A stretch of 64,000 bases of DNA from Faecalibacterium sp. I3-3-33 (GTDB taxonomy: Bacteria > Bacillota > Clostridia > Oscillospirales > Ruminococcaceae): NCBI RefSeq assembly GCF_023347295.1, contig NZ_CP094469.1, positions 1,984,001 to 2,048,000 on the forward strand, given 5' to 3'. The first letter of the stretch is position 1. Every line of letters begins with the position of its first letter. The notes under the pieces are model-generated. The model did not search any database and was not told the origin of the DNA. It saw only the letters and a list, made by a program, of their open reading frames with translations. A program made the translations under genes and the position numbers. Shown in pieces: positions 25,838 to 33,242 of the stretch.

Positions 25838-25889
25838 AGTGTACCACAGTTGAGTATTGATTGCAATGCGTCCATAAAAAACGTTTTTT
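25838..25889 (-). promoter_or_regulatory. LacI gene promoter with upstream operator
   Basis: On the minus strand, TTGCAA (25861-25866), a 17-base spacer and TACACT (25838-25843) form a good sigma-A promoter. The palindrome AAAAAACGTTTTTT lies just upstream at 25876-25889. Confidence 0.75.
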
Positions 25890-25984
25890 CTTTCCAAAAT
25901 GCTGCGTTCCCTTTGTGCGTCCCAATAAAGTAGAACATCCCGGCTTCGCTCTCTGCGTTTGGCAAGCGGAACAGCCGGGACGTT
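25890..25984. other. Spacer with strong hairpin
   Basis: CCCGGCT (about 25938) pairs with AGCCGGG (about 25973) across a 28-base loop, followed by ACGTTTTATC. A second hairpin, GCCTTTTGGGGC/GCCCCAAAAAGGC, follows at 26008-26038 inside the MgtA remnant. There is no gene. Confidence 0.4.
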
Positions 25985-26566
25985 TTATCGAAAGACTTCT
26001 TCTTTTATGCCTTTTGGGGCTTCATGCCCCAAAAAGGCATTCATGAGTTTTCCTCCTTTACAGCAGCTCGCCATAGTGGGTGGACGTAGGCTTTTTTTCA
26101 GGCTGGTGGCCAGCACCATGTACAGCGGGATGCAGGGGATCAGGTATGCAAAGTAGGCCGCAGGCAGTGCCACAAAGTCCAGTGCCGCGCCAAGATGGAG
26201 CTGGTAGGGCGATCCGGATCATGAAGCTGCCCATGCTGGAGGCATCCCATTTCCGAGACCTGGCGATGAACTCCTCGTCCACGTTGTCCCAAGGGATGGC
26301 GGTGCAGGAGAGGTCGTAGATGAGGTTCAGGAAAATGAGATGGACGCTCACCATGGGCAAGAAGGGCAGCAGCGCCGAGGCTGTCGGCACCGAGAACATA
26401 TTGCCGAAATTGGAGCATGCCGTCATTTTAATGTACTTGATCAGGTTGGCGTAGATCTTGCGGCCCTCGATGATGCCCTGTTCCAGTACCATCAGATCTT
26501 TTTCCAGCAGGATGATATCTGCCAACTCCTTGGCCACATCCACAGCGGTAGCCCTTTGCAGCATGG
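25985..26566 (-). pseudogene. Remnant of an MgtA-type Mg2+ P-type ATPase
   Basis: The minus strand encodes segments typical of the MgtA C-terminal half: [34 protein letters not shown] and [10 protein letters not shown]. Coding then shifts frame near 26190, after GSFMIRI, into [19 protein letters not shown], which resembles the last membrane helix. The ATP-binding and phosphorylation domains are missing. The relic therefore has at least one frameshift and a large deletion. Confidence 0.75.
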
Positions 26567-26770
26567 TGGATGTGCCAGTTGTTCCGCAGCCTGGCTCAAA
26601 GGTTACGTTGTATACGCCAACCTGTACGGCGGACAGGGCGCCAGCTAGCTTTTCCGCGTCTGCTATGGTGGTGATGTAGTAGAGTTCCTTGTCTTTGACC
26701 TTCTGCCACAGTGCGGTCAATGACCGCCTTCAACTGAGCATTGATGGAGTAGAAGTATACCGAACTTGCC
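26567..26770 (-). pseudogene. Fused fragments of a flavodoxin-like reductase and a cupin-like protein
   Basis: Reading leftward, one frame gives [19 protein letters not shown], typical of NADPH-dependent FMN reductases. The next frame continues with [13 protein letters not shown], showing a frameshift near 26710. The tail [12 protein letters not shown] looks like the start of a cupin / carboxymuconolactone-decarboxylase protein. It then runs straight into the MgtA remnant. None of these pieces is functional. Confidence 0.6.
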
Positions 26771-27022
26771 ATGCAGGGGGGCGACACCATCGATACCCGG
26801 CTGGAGATGTTCCGGCATCAGCGAGATGTGCTCACCCAGCAGATTCAGCAGTTACAGCACACGCTGGAGACCGTGGAGCATAAATGTTGGTTCTATGAAA
26901 CCGCCAAAGCCACTGGGACGGTGGATATTCCCGGTGCGATGACCGATGAGGATGTACCTGATCAGTTCCGTGCCATCCGGCGGGAGCTGCGGGGGCAGAG
27001 TAAAGAACAAAAGCAACGCTAA
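26771..27022 (+). pseudogene. C-terminal fragment of a MerR-family regulator
   Basis: The 83 codons match only the effector end of MerR proteins: DTIDTRLEMFRHQRD, then the helix LTQQIQQLQHTLE and the HKCWFYETA motif. The DNA-binding domain is absent and no ribosome site precedes the first ATG. Such regulators often neighbour flavodoxin/cupin genes, so the fragments around it may come from one lost locus. Confidence 0.65.
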
Positions 27023-27060
27023 AACGCCGTTCCGGTTGTTCCCAGAACGGCGTTTCTCTT
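27022..27060. terminator. Terminator between the MerR fragment and the small gene
   Basis: AAACGCCGTTC (27022-27032) pairs with GAACGGCGTTT (27045-27055), followed by CTCTT. It can serve both converging genes. Confidence 0.65.
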
Positions 27061-27310
27061 AATCTTCTAGCCCATGGCTCCCGGCTGCATTTTTCAAATA
27101 TTCCTCCGGGTCACCATTCAGAATCAAATCTGCATAGCCCAGCGGATCATTGTAGATGAGGTAGTCCAGTTCCGTCTGCTGTGCCATGGTAATATCCAGC
27201 GCATCCTCGACCCCGGTGCAGTCAATGGAGATTTTTCTCCCGTCCCGGAGCAGCAGCTCCACGCAGCCAGTGTCTATATTAAACTTGCAGGCTCTTTCAT
27301 CGTACTTCAT
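27059..27310 (-). CDS. Small conserved protein (DUF6061-like), left copy
   Basis: This 83-residue protein starts at ATG 27310, 7 bases after GGAGGG; an in-frame TTG at 27325 overlaps that ribosome site. The pattern FNIDTGCVELLLRDGRK, ELDYLIYNDPL and ADLILNGDPEEYL recalls the small DUF6061 proteins of Clostridia, though I could not check this. A second intact copy at 38327-38578 differs at about ten positions, and a third is truncated at 12680. It is part of the direct repeat flanking element 2. The function is unknown. Confidence 0.65.
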   Translation of the reverse strand: MKYDERACKFNIDTGCVELLLRDGRKISIDCTGVEDALDITMAQQTELDYLIYNDPLGYADLILNGDPEEYLKNAAGSHGLED

Positions 27311-27411
27311 AATCATACCCTCCAAATCTTGTTATTGGCTTACGGTCTATGACAAGGTATCGGAGTTTTGCGCCGTCCACGGGAGCCTTCATTGTTGTAC
27401 CCGAAGAAAAC

Positions 27412-27457
27412 GAAAAATCCGAACCCTTCTCCAATCGGAAATAGGTTCGGATTTTTC
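27412..27457. terminator. Terminator hairpin in the left direct repeat
   Basis: Perfect 14-base arms GAAAAATCCGAACC and GGTTCGGATTTTTC. The identical structure occurs at 38681-38726 beside tRNA-Tyr, so this is the tRNA terminator duplicated with the repeat. Confidence 0.8.
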
Positions 27458-27462
27458 TTGTT

Positions 27463-27481
27463 TGGTGGGCGCGGGTGGATT
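27463..27481. repeat. Duplicated tRNA-Tyr 3' end (attachment-site copy)
   Basis: Nineteen bases (TGGTGGGCGCGGGTGGATT) are identical to 38732-38750, the CCA end, acceptor strand and part of the T-arm of tRNA-Tyr. Homology stops right after them on the element side. A further 14-base tRNA-like piece lies inverted at 27554-27567. Confidence 0.75.
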
Positions 27482-27496
27482 TCGCGAGCCGCGCAT

Positions 27497-29110
27497 CTAA
27501 AAAAGCCCCGCAGGGGCTTTTTTACCCGCCGGACTATTCGGCGGGTCGATGCTGTTCGAATCCACCCTTGTAATCCCTTTTGCAAGACAGATAAAACAGA
27601 AACTCCGGTACCCATTGGATACCGGAGTTCTTGGTGGAGCGAAGCAACCCAAATCCGAACCATTGCCCTCTGGGGCATCTTTGGCGGCGATTTCATCGAA
27701 AGTGATGGTTTTTGTGCCGTCTTTGTAGTTGAATGTAATCAAAACTTTTTCATCATAGAGATAAACAGCATTCACGAAGGTGTTGATGAGCGTTTCCCGG
27801 TGGCTTTTCACCCTCGTGTCCAGCTTGCGGAGCCGGGTCAGCCAGAAACGGATCTGATTCTCACTCAGCCGGGGCTTTGCGATTTTCTCCTCGGCAATGC
27901 GGACTTCCAGTTCTTTCTGCTGTTCTTCCAGCTTTTCCAGACGTGCCTTGGTGGAACTGGTCAGTACACCCGCTTGGATGGCGTTCAGCATATTCTCGAT
28001 GCTGTTCTCCACCTCTTTCATCTGCTTTTCCAGCAGGGGCAGGGTGGTGTTCTCCTGCTCTTGCAGTTCCAGCACCTCTGCAACGATGGCATCAATCACG
28101 GCATCGTCCTGAATCAGCTTCATGGTTTCAGCCACGACTAGATCTTCCAGCCATTCCTTACGGACGGTCTTTTTCTTGCAGGTCTTGAAACGCTTCGCGG
28201 TGGCGCACTTATAATAATGATGAACGACCTTGTTTCTACCCGTGCCGCACTCGCCGAACATCATCGCGCCGCACATTCCGCAGAACAGCTTGGTGGTGAG
28301 CAGATAATCGTCCTCGGCTTTGTGACGGGCAGGAGCGCGGCTGTTCTTTTTGATTTTCAGCTGCACTTCTTCAAACAAGTCCTTGTCCACGATGGCCGGG
28401 ATGCTGTCGGGCATCACAATGTCCTTAAAGTGGTTTTCTCCGATGTAACGTTTGTTCGTCAGCAGCGTCTGAACACTGTTGTAGGTGAACTTCTGGTTGC
28501 GGTTGGTAGTCACACCACTGTCATTCAGCCAGTTCATCAGTTCTTTCATGGTCGCGCCCTCATTGTACCGCTGGAAGGCTTCTACCACAAAGGGAGCTTT
28601 CAGCGGGTCGATTTGAAAGAACTTCTCTTCGTCCACCTTGAAGCCAATGGGAATCGTGCCGCCGTTGTACTTCCCCTTTAGAACATTCTCGGTCATGCCG
28701 CGTACGACCTTTTCAGACAGCTCTGCCGAGTAGTATTCAGCCATGCCGGTGAGCATACTCTTGACCATGATACCCGCAGGGCTGTCAGAGATAGGCTCGG
28801 TGGCAGATACCAGCTTGACATGGTTGCGTTCCAGCAGGTATTCGTAGTGTGCCGAATCGTAACGATTTCGGGCGAAACGGTCAAGTTTCCAGACCAGCAC
28901 GATGTCAAACAGCCGTTTCTCGCTGTCCTTGATCATCTGCTGGAAGTCCGGGCGGTTGTCGGTTTTGGCAGAGAGCGCACGGTCGATGTAGTGCTTGATG
29001 ACCGTGATACCGTTCTTTTCGGCGTAGGCGGTGCATTCCCGAATCTGCCCTTCGATGGATTCCTCGCGCTGGTTGTCGCTGGAATAGCGGGCGTAAATCA
29101 CAGCGGTCAT
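27497..29110 (-). CDS. Large serine recombinase of element 2
   Basis: This 537-residue recombinase has IYARYSSDNQREESIEGQ at the N-terminus (Ser10 nucleophile), WKLDRFARNR near 75, the recombinase domain, and a zinc ribbon with CGMCG near 275 and C..A..FKTC later. A coiled coil (350-440) follows. It is probably the integrase of the element, reading toward the attachment site. The last 40 codons run through two hairpins (CCCGCCG.../CGGCGGG and the AAAAAAGCCCC stem) and look non-native, as if the original stop was replaced by chromosomal sequence at integration. Confidence 0.9.
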   Translation of the reverse strand: MTAVIYARYSSDNQREESIEGQIRECTAYAEKNGITVIKHYIDRALSAKTDNRPDFQQMIKDSEKRLFDIVLVWKLDRFARNRYDSAHYEYLLERNHVKLVSATEPISDSPAGIMVKSMLTGMAEYYSAELSEKVVRGMTENVLKGKYNGGTIPIGFKVDEEKFFQIDPLKAPFVVEAFQRYNEGATMKELMNWLNDSGVTTNRNQKFTYNSVQTLLTNKRYIGENHFKDIVMPDSIPAIVDKDLFEEVQLKIKKNSRAPARHKAEDDYLLTTKLFCGMCGAMMFGECGTGRNKVVHHYYKCATAKRFKTCKKKTVRKEWLEDLVVAETMKLIQDDAVIDAIVAEVLELQEQENTTLPLLEKQMKEVENSIENMLNAIQAGVLTSSTKARLEKLEEQQKELEVRIAEEKIAKPRLSENQIRFWLTRLRKLDTRVKSHRETLINTFVNAVYLYDEKVLITFNYKDGTKTITFDEIAAKDAPEGNGSDLGCFAPPRTPVSNGYRSFCFICLAKGITRVDSNSIDPPNSPAGKKAPAGLF

Positions 29111-29126
29111 GGCTGCACCTCCTTAT

Positions 29127-29399
29127 TCATTCTCCGCAGACGGTGTCACCGTTCTGCACTTCCTTGATACCAGCCTGTAAAGCGGTATGGAGCTGTTCAT
29201 CCGTCATGGTGTCTGCATTCAGCGCAGTCGGGGCTTTCGGCAAGGACAGTGGAAACGGAATGCCGCCCGTCAGCGTAATCTGACGCAGGTACATATCAAT
29301 GGCGGTCGCCATTGGAATGCCGAGCTGCTTCAGCACATCCTCGGCTTGCTGTTTGACGATAGGACTGACCCGGACATTCAGCATTTGTGTTTTTTCCAT
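29127..29399 (-). CDS. RelB/DinJ-type antitoxin-like protein
   Basis: This 90-residue protein has a ribbon-helix-helix opening (MLNVRVSPIVKQQAEDVLKQLGI) and the family GGIPFPL motif near residue 50, as in RelB/DinJ antitoxins. ATG 29399 has an AGGTG site upstream. No RelE/YafQ-like toxin gene follows; the recombinase gene begins 16 bases downstream. It may therefore be an orphan antitoxin or act as a repressor of the recombinase. Confidence 0.75.
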   Translation of the reverse strand: MEKTQMLNVRVSPIVKQQAEDVLKQLGIPMATAIDMYLRQITLTGGIPFPLSLPKAPTALNADTMTDEQLHTALQAGIKEVQNGDTVCGE

Positions 29400-29408
29400 G
29401 GGTATCAC

Positions 29409-29554
29409 CTCACGATTATTGTAATGCTTTTTGCATTACAAATCAACAGCTCCATTTACGACAAAGAAAAATCTACGAATTGCACAAGAATAAGCCAAAA
29501 GTCTCGGCAATATTCACGATATTTCAACTCGTAAGATATGAATGTGGCGTCCAT
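29409..29554. other. Upstream region of the RelB-recombinase pair
   Basis: AT-rich spacer with a TTGTAATGCAAAAAGCATTACAA-type inverted repeat (GTAATGC/GCATTAC around 29420-29440), a plausible operator for the RelB-like protein. No gene is seen. Confidence 0.45.
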
Positions 29555-29842
29555 TCAGAACGAGGGAATACAGTTTTGCAAGATCCCTGCCATCTGGCAT
29601 TTAGGGAGAACCAGTTTTTCCCACAGAGGCTTGAATATTTTCTGAACCGGCAGCATATTCCGGTTTGCAAGAGCTATCCGATAAAAGTATCTGTGCTCTT
29701 TGCTATAGCTCAGATAAGGCATCAACATCGATTCACCTTGATGTTCTCGCTCAGAGGGCCATTCTTCGGTAATGCGGAGCAGTTCGCCGTTCAGATAATC
29801 TTCTGCGTCCTGTAACATTGCATGAATGTCTGTATCCATCAC
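29555..29842 (-). pseudogene. Possible C-terminal remnant of a TetR-type regulator
   Basis: The minus-strand frame encodes up to about 110 residues (longer than the 95 counted from the first start codon), with a helical pattern (LLRITEEW, YSKEHRYFYRIALANRN) that recalls the ligand-binding half of TetR regulators. There is no ribosome site, and the DNA-binding domain is missing. I treat it as a decayed gene with low certainty. Confidence 0.35.
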
Positions 29843-29993
29843 CGACTTGACGGCATTGGTTTGAGTGGCCGACCCAGATATCTTAAATTATCTCTCTATG
29901 TTTACAAAACATCTGTGATTCTCTCTTTCTATTACGTAAGGACGCAAATGAGGGGCCCCATAAACGTCCTACTAAAAAAAGGAGATTATTACT

Positions 29994-30899
29994 ATGTTAC
30001 TCAAAAATGGAAGTACCGGAAACTATGTTATGTACCTGCAGTATGGACTGCATATCATGTGCTGCCCTCCGGGTAGTTTTGACAGCAAATTTGGCTCTGG
30101 TACTGAAAATGCTGTTAAGAAGTATCAGGGCAAAAAAGGTCTTACCCAAGATGGCATTGTTGGCGATGGTACATGGAATGCACTGGTAAGCGACATTAAA
30201 ACTATCCAGCAGCTCCTGAAGAACAAAGGTTATTACGCCAGTACGGTGGATGGCCTTGCAGGTTCAGGCACTTATAACGCTGTTATCAGTTTTCAGAAAG
30301 CATCCGGCTTGACTGCCGATGGTATGGTCGGCAGTGCCACCCTGAACGCATTGAACGCTTCTTCGGGCGGTACAAGTGGTCAATCTCATTCAATCACTCT
30401 GCCTACTGATAGAAACTATCTTTGGGCACAGAAGAATTCGGAGATTGTTAAGCTTGTTGGAAATAGCGGTTGCTCGCTTGTTGCTGTGTTGAATACCGCT
30501 AATATCTATGGTCCTCGTGAATTCACCCCTAACGAAGTCCTGACTGCCTGTGGAAATTGGGGTGCAAACGGTCTGAATACTTGGGCTCTTCCCAGCGAGT
30601 GCAATGGTAAAATCGACACGAGCAAATACACTCATGGCGGTAAGGTGCAGGCGACTGTATTCAGTGCAGTCAAAGCAAGTATTGACAATAACCTTCCCAT
30701 CATTATTCGACTCAACAGTAGCAATGGCAAAAAGACGCATTTTGTCACAGCGATTGCTTATACTGGCGATTGCTCCTCTGCAAGTAGCATTTCCGTCATT
30801 GATCCTGCTGGTGGTGTCATTCGAACTCTTGAGGAAGCGGGAACTGCACGCAATGAAACCGTATACGGCGATTATATCGCAACCGCTCGTCGCTCCTAA
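29994..30899 (+). CDS. Peptidoglycan-binding protein with C39-like peptidase domain
   Basis: This 301-residue protein has an AAAGGAG site before the ATG. Two peptidoglycan-binding repeats (about 1-65 and 68-125) each show the F/V....GL..DGI/MVG..T.NAL pattern. The second half resembles a papain-like peptidase of the C39_2 type: Cys in GCSLVAV (about 160), His in THFVTAI (about 249) and Asp in VIDPAGG (about 269). There is no signal peptide. It could be an endolysin-like or intracellularly released wall hydrolase. It lies inside element 2 and has its own terminator, so it is cargo. Confidence 0.7.
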   Translation: MLLKNGSTGNYVMYLQYGLHIMCCPPGSFDSKFGSGTENAVKKYQGKKGLTQDGIVGDGTWNALVSDIKTIQQLLKNKGYYASTVDGLAGSGTYNAVISFQKASGLTADGMVGSATLNALNASSGGTSGQSHSITLPTDRNYLWAQKNSEIVKLVGNSGCSLVAVLNTANIYGPREFTPNEVLTACGNWGANGLNTWALPSECNGKIDTSKYTHGGKVQATVFSAVKASIDNNLPIIIRLNSSNGKKTHFVTAIAYTGDCSSASSISVIDPAGGVIRTLEEAGTARNETVYGDYIATARRS

Positions 30900-30956
30900 A
30901 TATCTCTACTCTCTTCATCAACAATAAGTTGTAAAGCATCATTTTTTAGCATATAT

Positions 30957-31007
30957 CCCCCCCAAAGTCTTTTCTCAACTCTCGAAAAGGCTTCGGGGGG
31001 GATTTTT
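30957..31007 (+). terminator. Terminator of the peptidoglycan-binding gene
   Basis: A run of seven C pairs with seven G around an inner AAAGTCTTTTC/GAAAAGGCTT stem, followed by ATTTTTC. Confidence 0.8.
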
Positions 31008-31043
31008 CAATGCCTATTATATGCAACACTTTTCACTATCTGC

Positions 31044-31820
31044 TTATCCAAGCTCAGGCGAGTGATATTTATTTACTCTCCACACATACCCAACTTTTAC
31101 CAACTGCATTTCATATTCGACTTTATTCATGTCATCATATGAATACTCATCATGTACCTCATACGTTTCATTGGGATTATAGTATGCAATCATTACAAAA
31201 TTCACTTGTGCTTCCGTTTTATTTTTCAAATAGTATCGCACTGAGCAGAAATCATCCGGATAATATTCTCCCACATATCCCGTAAAATATGGAATTTGTG
31301 CCAAATCATAGTCATCACAAACGGCGAGTTTTCCATTATAATTCGCAAACTTTTTCTCAATTGAATCTTGTGACAAGAAATCATTTGTAAAAATAGATTT
31401 CATATATTCTTCAAACTCTTTATAAGAATTTTGATAGACCTCATAATCATGTCCGTTCAGTTTTACATATGTCGGCGCATTTTGCGTCATAGGCACAAAA
31501 GTCGGAGCATCTTCAATTTTAAAATTCAGTCCTTTTAAGTTACTTGATTGTCCCCAAAGTGCATAGTCCATTTTCTGCGCTTTTTCAAAAACAGTATATT
31601 GATCTTGATCTAAAAATACCGAGGTCGAATCAACTAACGTCTGGGAAAAATCTTGCAAATCATTTTTTTCTTCAGAATTGCATGAACTTGACGATGTATC
31701 CTGTGACGAAACTGCTGTGGACATTGATGATGCTGTTGTATCATTCATTCCACATCCCACCAAATTCACCACAATACAACCCAGAATCACTATCATTTTT
31801 ACACTTTTTGCACAATTCAT
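31044..31820 (-). CDS. Hypothetical lipoprotein
   Basis: This 258-residue AT-rich gene encodes a signal peptide with lipobox NLVGC (Cys near residue 23) followed by a Ser/Thr-rich linker. The folded part (from residue 60) shows no motif I know. It converges on the terminator at 30957-31007 and diverges from the sigma-like gene at 31968. Low GC compared with the rest of the element suggests separate acquisition. It would sit on the outer face of the membrane. Confidence 0.6.
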   Translation of the reverse strand: MNCAKSVKMIVILGCIVVNLVGCGMNDTTASSMSTAVSSQDTSSSSCNSEEKNDLQDFSQTLVDSTSVFLDQDQYTVFEKAQKMDYALWGQSSNLKGLNFKIEDAPTFVPMTQNAPTYVKLNGHDYEVYQNSYKEFEEYMKSIFTNDFLSQDSIEKKFANYNGKLAVCDDYDLAQIPYFTGYVGEYYPDDFCSVRYYLKNKTEAQVNFVMIAYYNPNETYEVHDEYSYDDMNKVEYEMQLVKVGYVWRVNKYHSPELG

Positions 31821-31967
31821 ATGTTCTCCTTTTTTACAAGTTTATCAACATATTGTTTAGTTTCTATTGCTTTCTTGTAAACTTTTTATATTAGCTCACA
31901 AAAATCTATTTTTCCGTTTACAAATCTTAACATTTTTTCTCTTTCCTCTTAAAAGGAGGAAAGAAAA

Positions 31968-32516
31968 TTGAATTATACGCTTTTTGACCTTTTTCTAAAT
32001 GCATATAACGGCAACTCCTTTGCACAGCTACAAATCGTCCAACGTTTTCAGCCATTACTGAAAAAATATGCAGCTCTTCTTAAGTATGAGGATGCCTATT
32101 CAGATTTACAATTATATCTTCTCGAATTACTGCATTCCGGAAAATTGACCAAACTTCAAAGAAAAGATGACGGCACATTAGTGAAATATATTGAATCCTC
32201 TATCCGGCATCAATACATTTCGCCTAACAGCCGAAAAAACGCCGTAGATAGCTCTGTCATCGCAAGCATTGATGAAATTGATTTCGATCAGATGTCTTTG
32301 TCCTCAAACGATGAATATCCTAAACTATTGATTTCCGATTTACATTCTGTTCTTCAACCTTCTGAACTGACCTTATTATCTCAATTTGTTTTTAAAGGAA
32401 TGAGCATCGCAGATATAGCAGAAAAATCTGGTGTCAGTAGACAAGCTATCAACCGTAAAAAGCTTTCTATATTAAAAAAATTAGAATGTGCATTCTTCCC
32501 TAAAACTTCCAAATAA
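31968..32516 (+). CDS. Sigma-70-like regulatory protein with C-terminal HTH
   Basis: This 182-residue protein starts at TTG 31968, about 8 bases after AAAGGAGG. The N-terminal part has a region-2-like helical pattern (FAQLQIVQRFQPLLKKY); the C-terminus has a region-4 helix-turn-helix (GMSIADIAEKSGVSRQAINRKK). It resembles the small helix-turn-helix/sigma proteins of conjugative elements. The gene is AT-rich like the lipoprotein gene divergent from it, so the two form one compositional block. It may control element genes. Confidence 0.6.
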   Translation: MNYTLFDLFLNAYNGNSFAQLQIVQRFQPLLKKYAALLKYEDAYSDLQLYLLELLHSGKLTKLQRKDDGTLVKYIESSIRHQYISPNSRKNAVDSSVIASIDEIDFDQMSLSSNDEYPKLLISDLHSVLQPSELTLLSQFVFKGMSIADIAEKSGVSRQAINRKKLSILKKLECAFFPKTSK

Positions 32517-32651
32517 ATTCTCATTCATTTTGATTTCATTCTTTAGTGTATAAAAGCTATTTTCTTCGCTTCCTTTAATCGAACCACCACGGCAGTTCCA
32601 GCCACAGGTTATCCATAGCTTGTTCCTCCGTCTTTTTGGCGCGGCCTTTCG

Positions 32652-33242
32652 TCAGGTGAAAGTATATATCGCCGTGCCGATCAGCGGATGTTCCTCGCCA
32701 TCGGTGAAGCCATAGCGGTACAGCAGATAGGTCTGCTCCCGTTGGGGCAGCCGTTTCAGGCCATCGTACAGTTCCCGGCGCGATTCCTGCTCTTCCATAA
32801 TACTCTGCGGCTGCATGGCGTAGGGGTCAGCTATGGCTTCGATGCGCCGCAGTTGTTCCTCTCCCGGCAGAACATCGTCCAGCGAAACGCGCTGGTAGCT
32901 GATACCGTCCTTGTCCTCCGTTACCATCCGCTGCTCAAAAGCGGCAAAGGCATCCCGTACCATGTCCATCATGGCGTTGCGGATGGCAGGAGCCGCATAG
33001 GTCAGGAACTTCATGCCGCGCGCTGCATCGAACTTCGGCACAGCTTTCCATAAGCCCAGATTGCCCGCCTGTTTCAAATCGTCCGTGTCAAGGTTCAAGC
33101 CAGCTTGTGCCAGATTCATGCTGCGAAAAAGGTCATTTGCCACCTTGCCAATAAAGGACTTGTTGTTGTCGATCAGGCTGTCCAGCGCAGTTGCATCGCC
33201 TTTCTGCGCCAGCACACAAAGCCGTTCATTCGTCTGCTTCAT
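32652..33242 (-). CDS. Sigma-70 family factor of element 2, frameshifted near the C-terminus
   Basis: This 196-residue protein has sigma region 2 (LIDNNKSFIGKVAND, GLWKAVPKFDAARG.KFLTYAAPAIRNAM) and region 4 (LPQREQTYLLYRYGF). Its start overlaps the end of the XRE gene. The present frame ends in GTAIYTFT. Skipping two bases of an ATATATA tract near 32667 gives a different tail (YFHLTKGRAKKTEE...WLELPWWFD) that runs on to a stop at 32575-32577 and looks like the native end. So a 2-base slippage has probably removed about 30 residues. Confidence 0.7.
   Translation of the reverse strand: MKQTNERLCVLAQKGDATALDSLIDNNKSFIGKVANDLFRSMNLAQAGLNLDTDDLKQAGNLGLWKAVPKFDAARGMKFLTYAAPAIRNAMMDMVRDAFAAFEQRMVTEDKDGISYQRVSLDDVLPGEEQLRRIEAIADPYAMQPQSIMEEQESRRELYDGLKRLPQREQTYLLYRYGFTDGEEHPLIGTAIYTFT

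Noticed and set aside
27549..27570. tRNA T-arm-like sequence GTTCGAATCCACCC suggesting a second tRNA
   Set aside because: No acceptor stem or anticodon arm can be formed around it; it is an isolated tRNA-derived piece at an attachment site.
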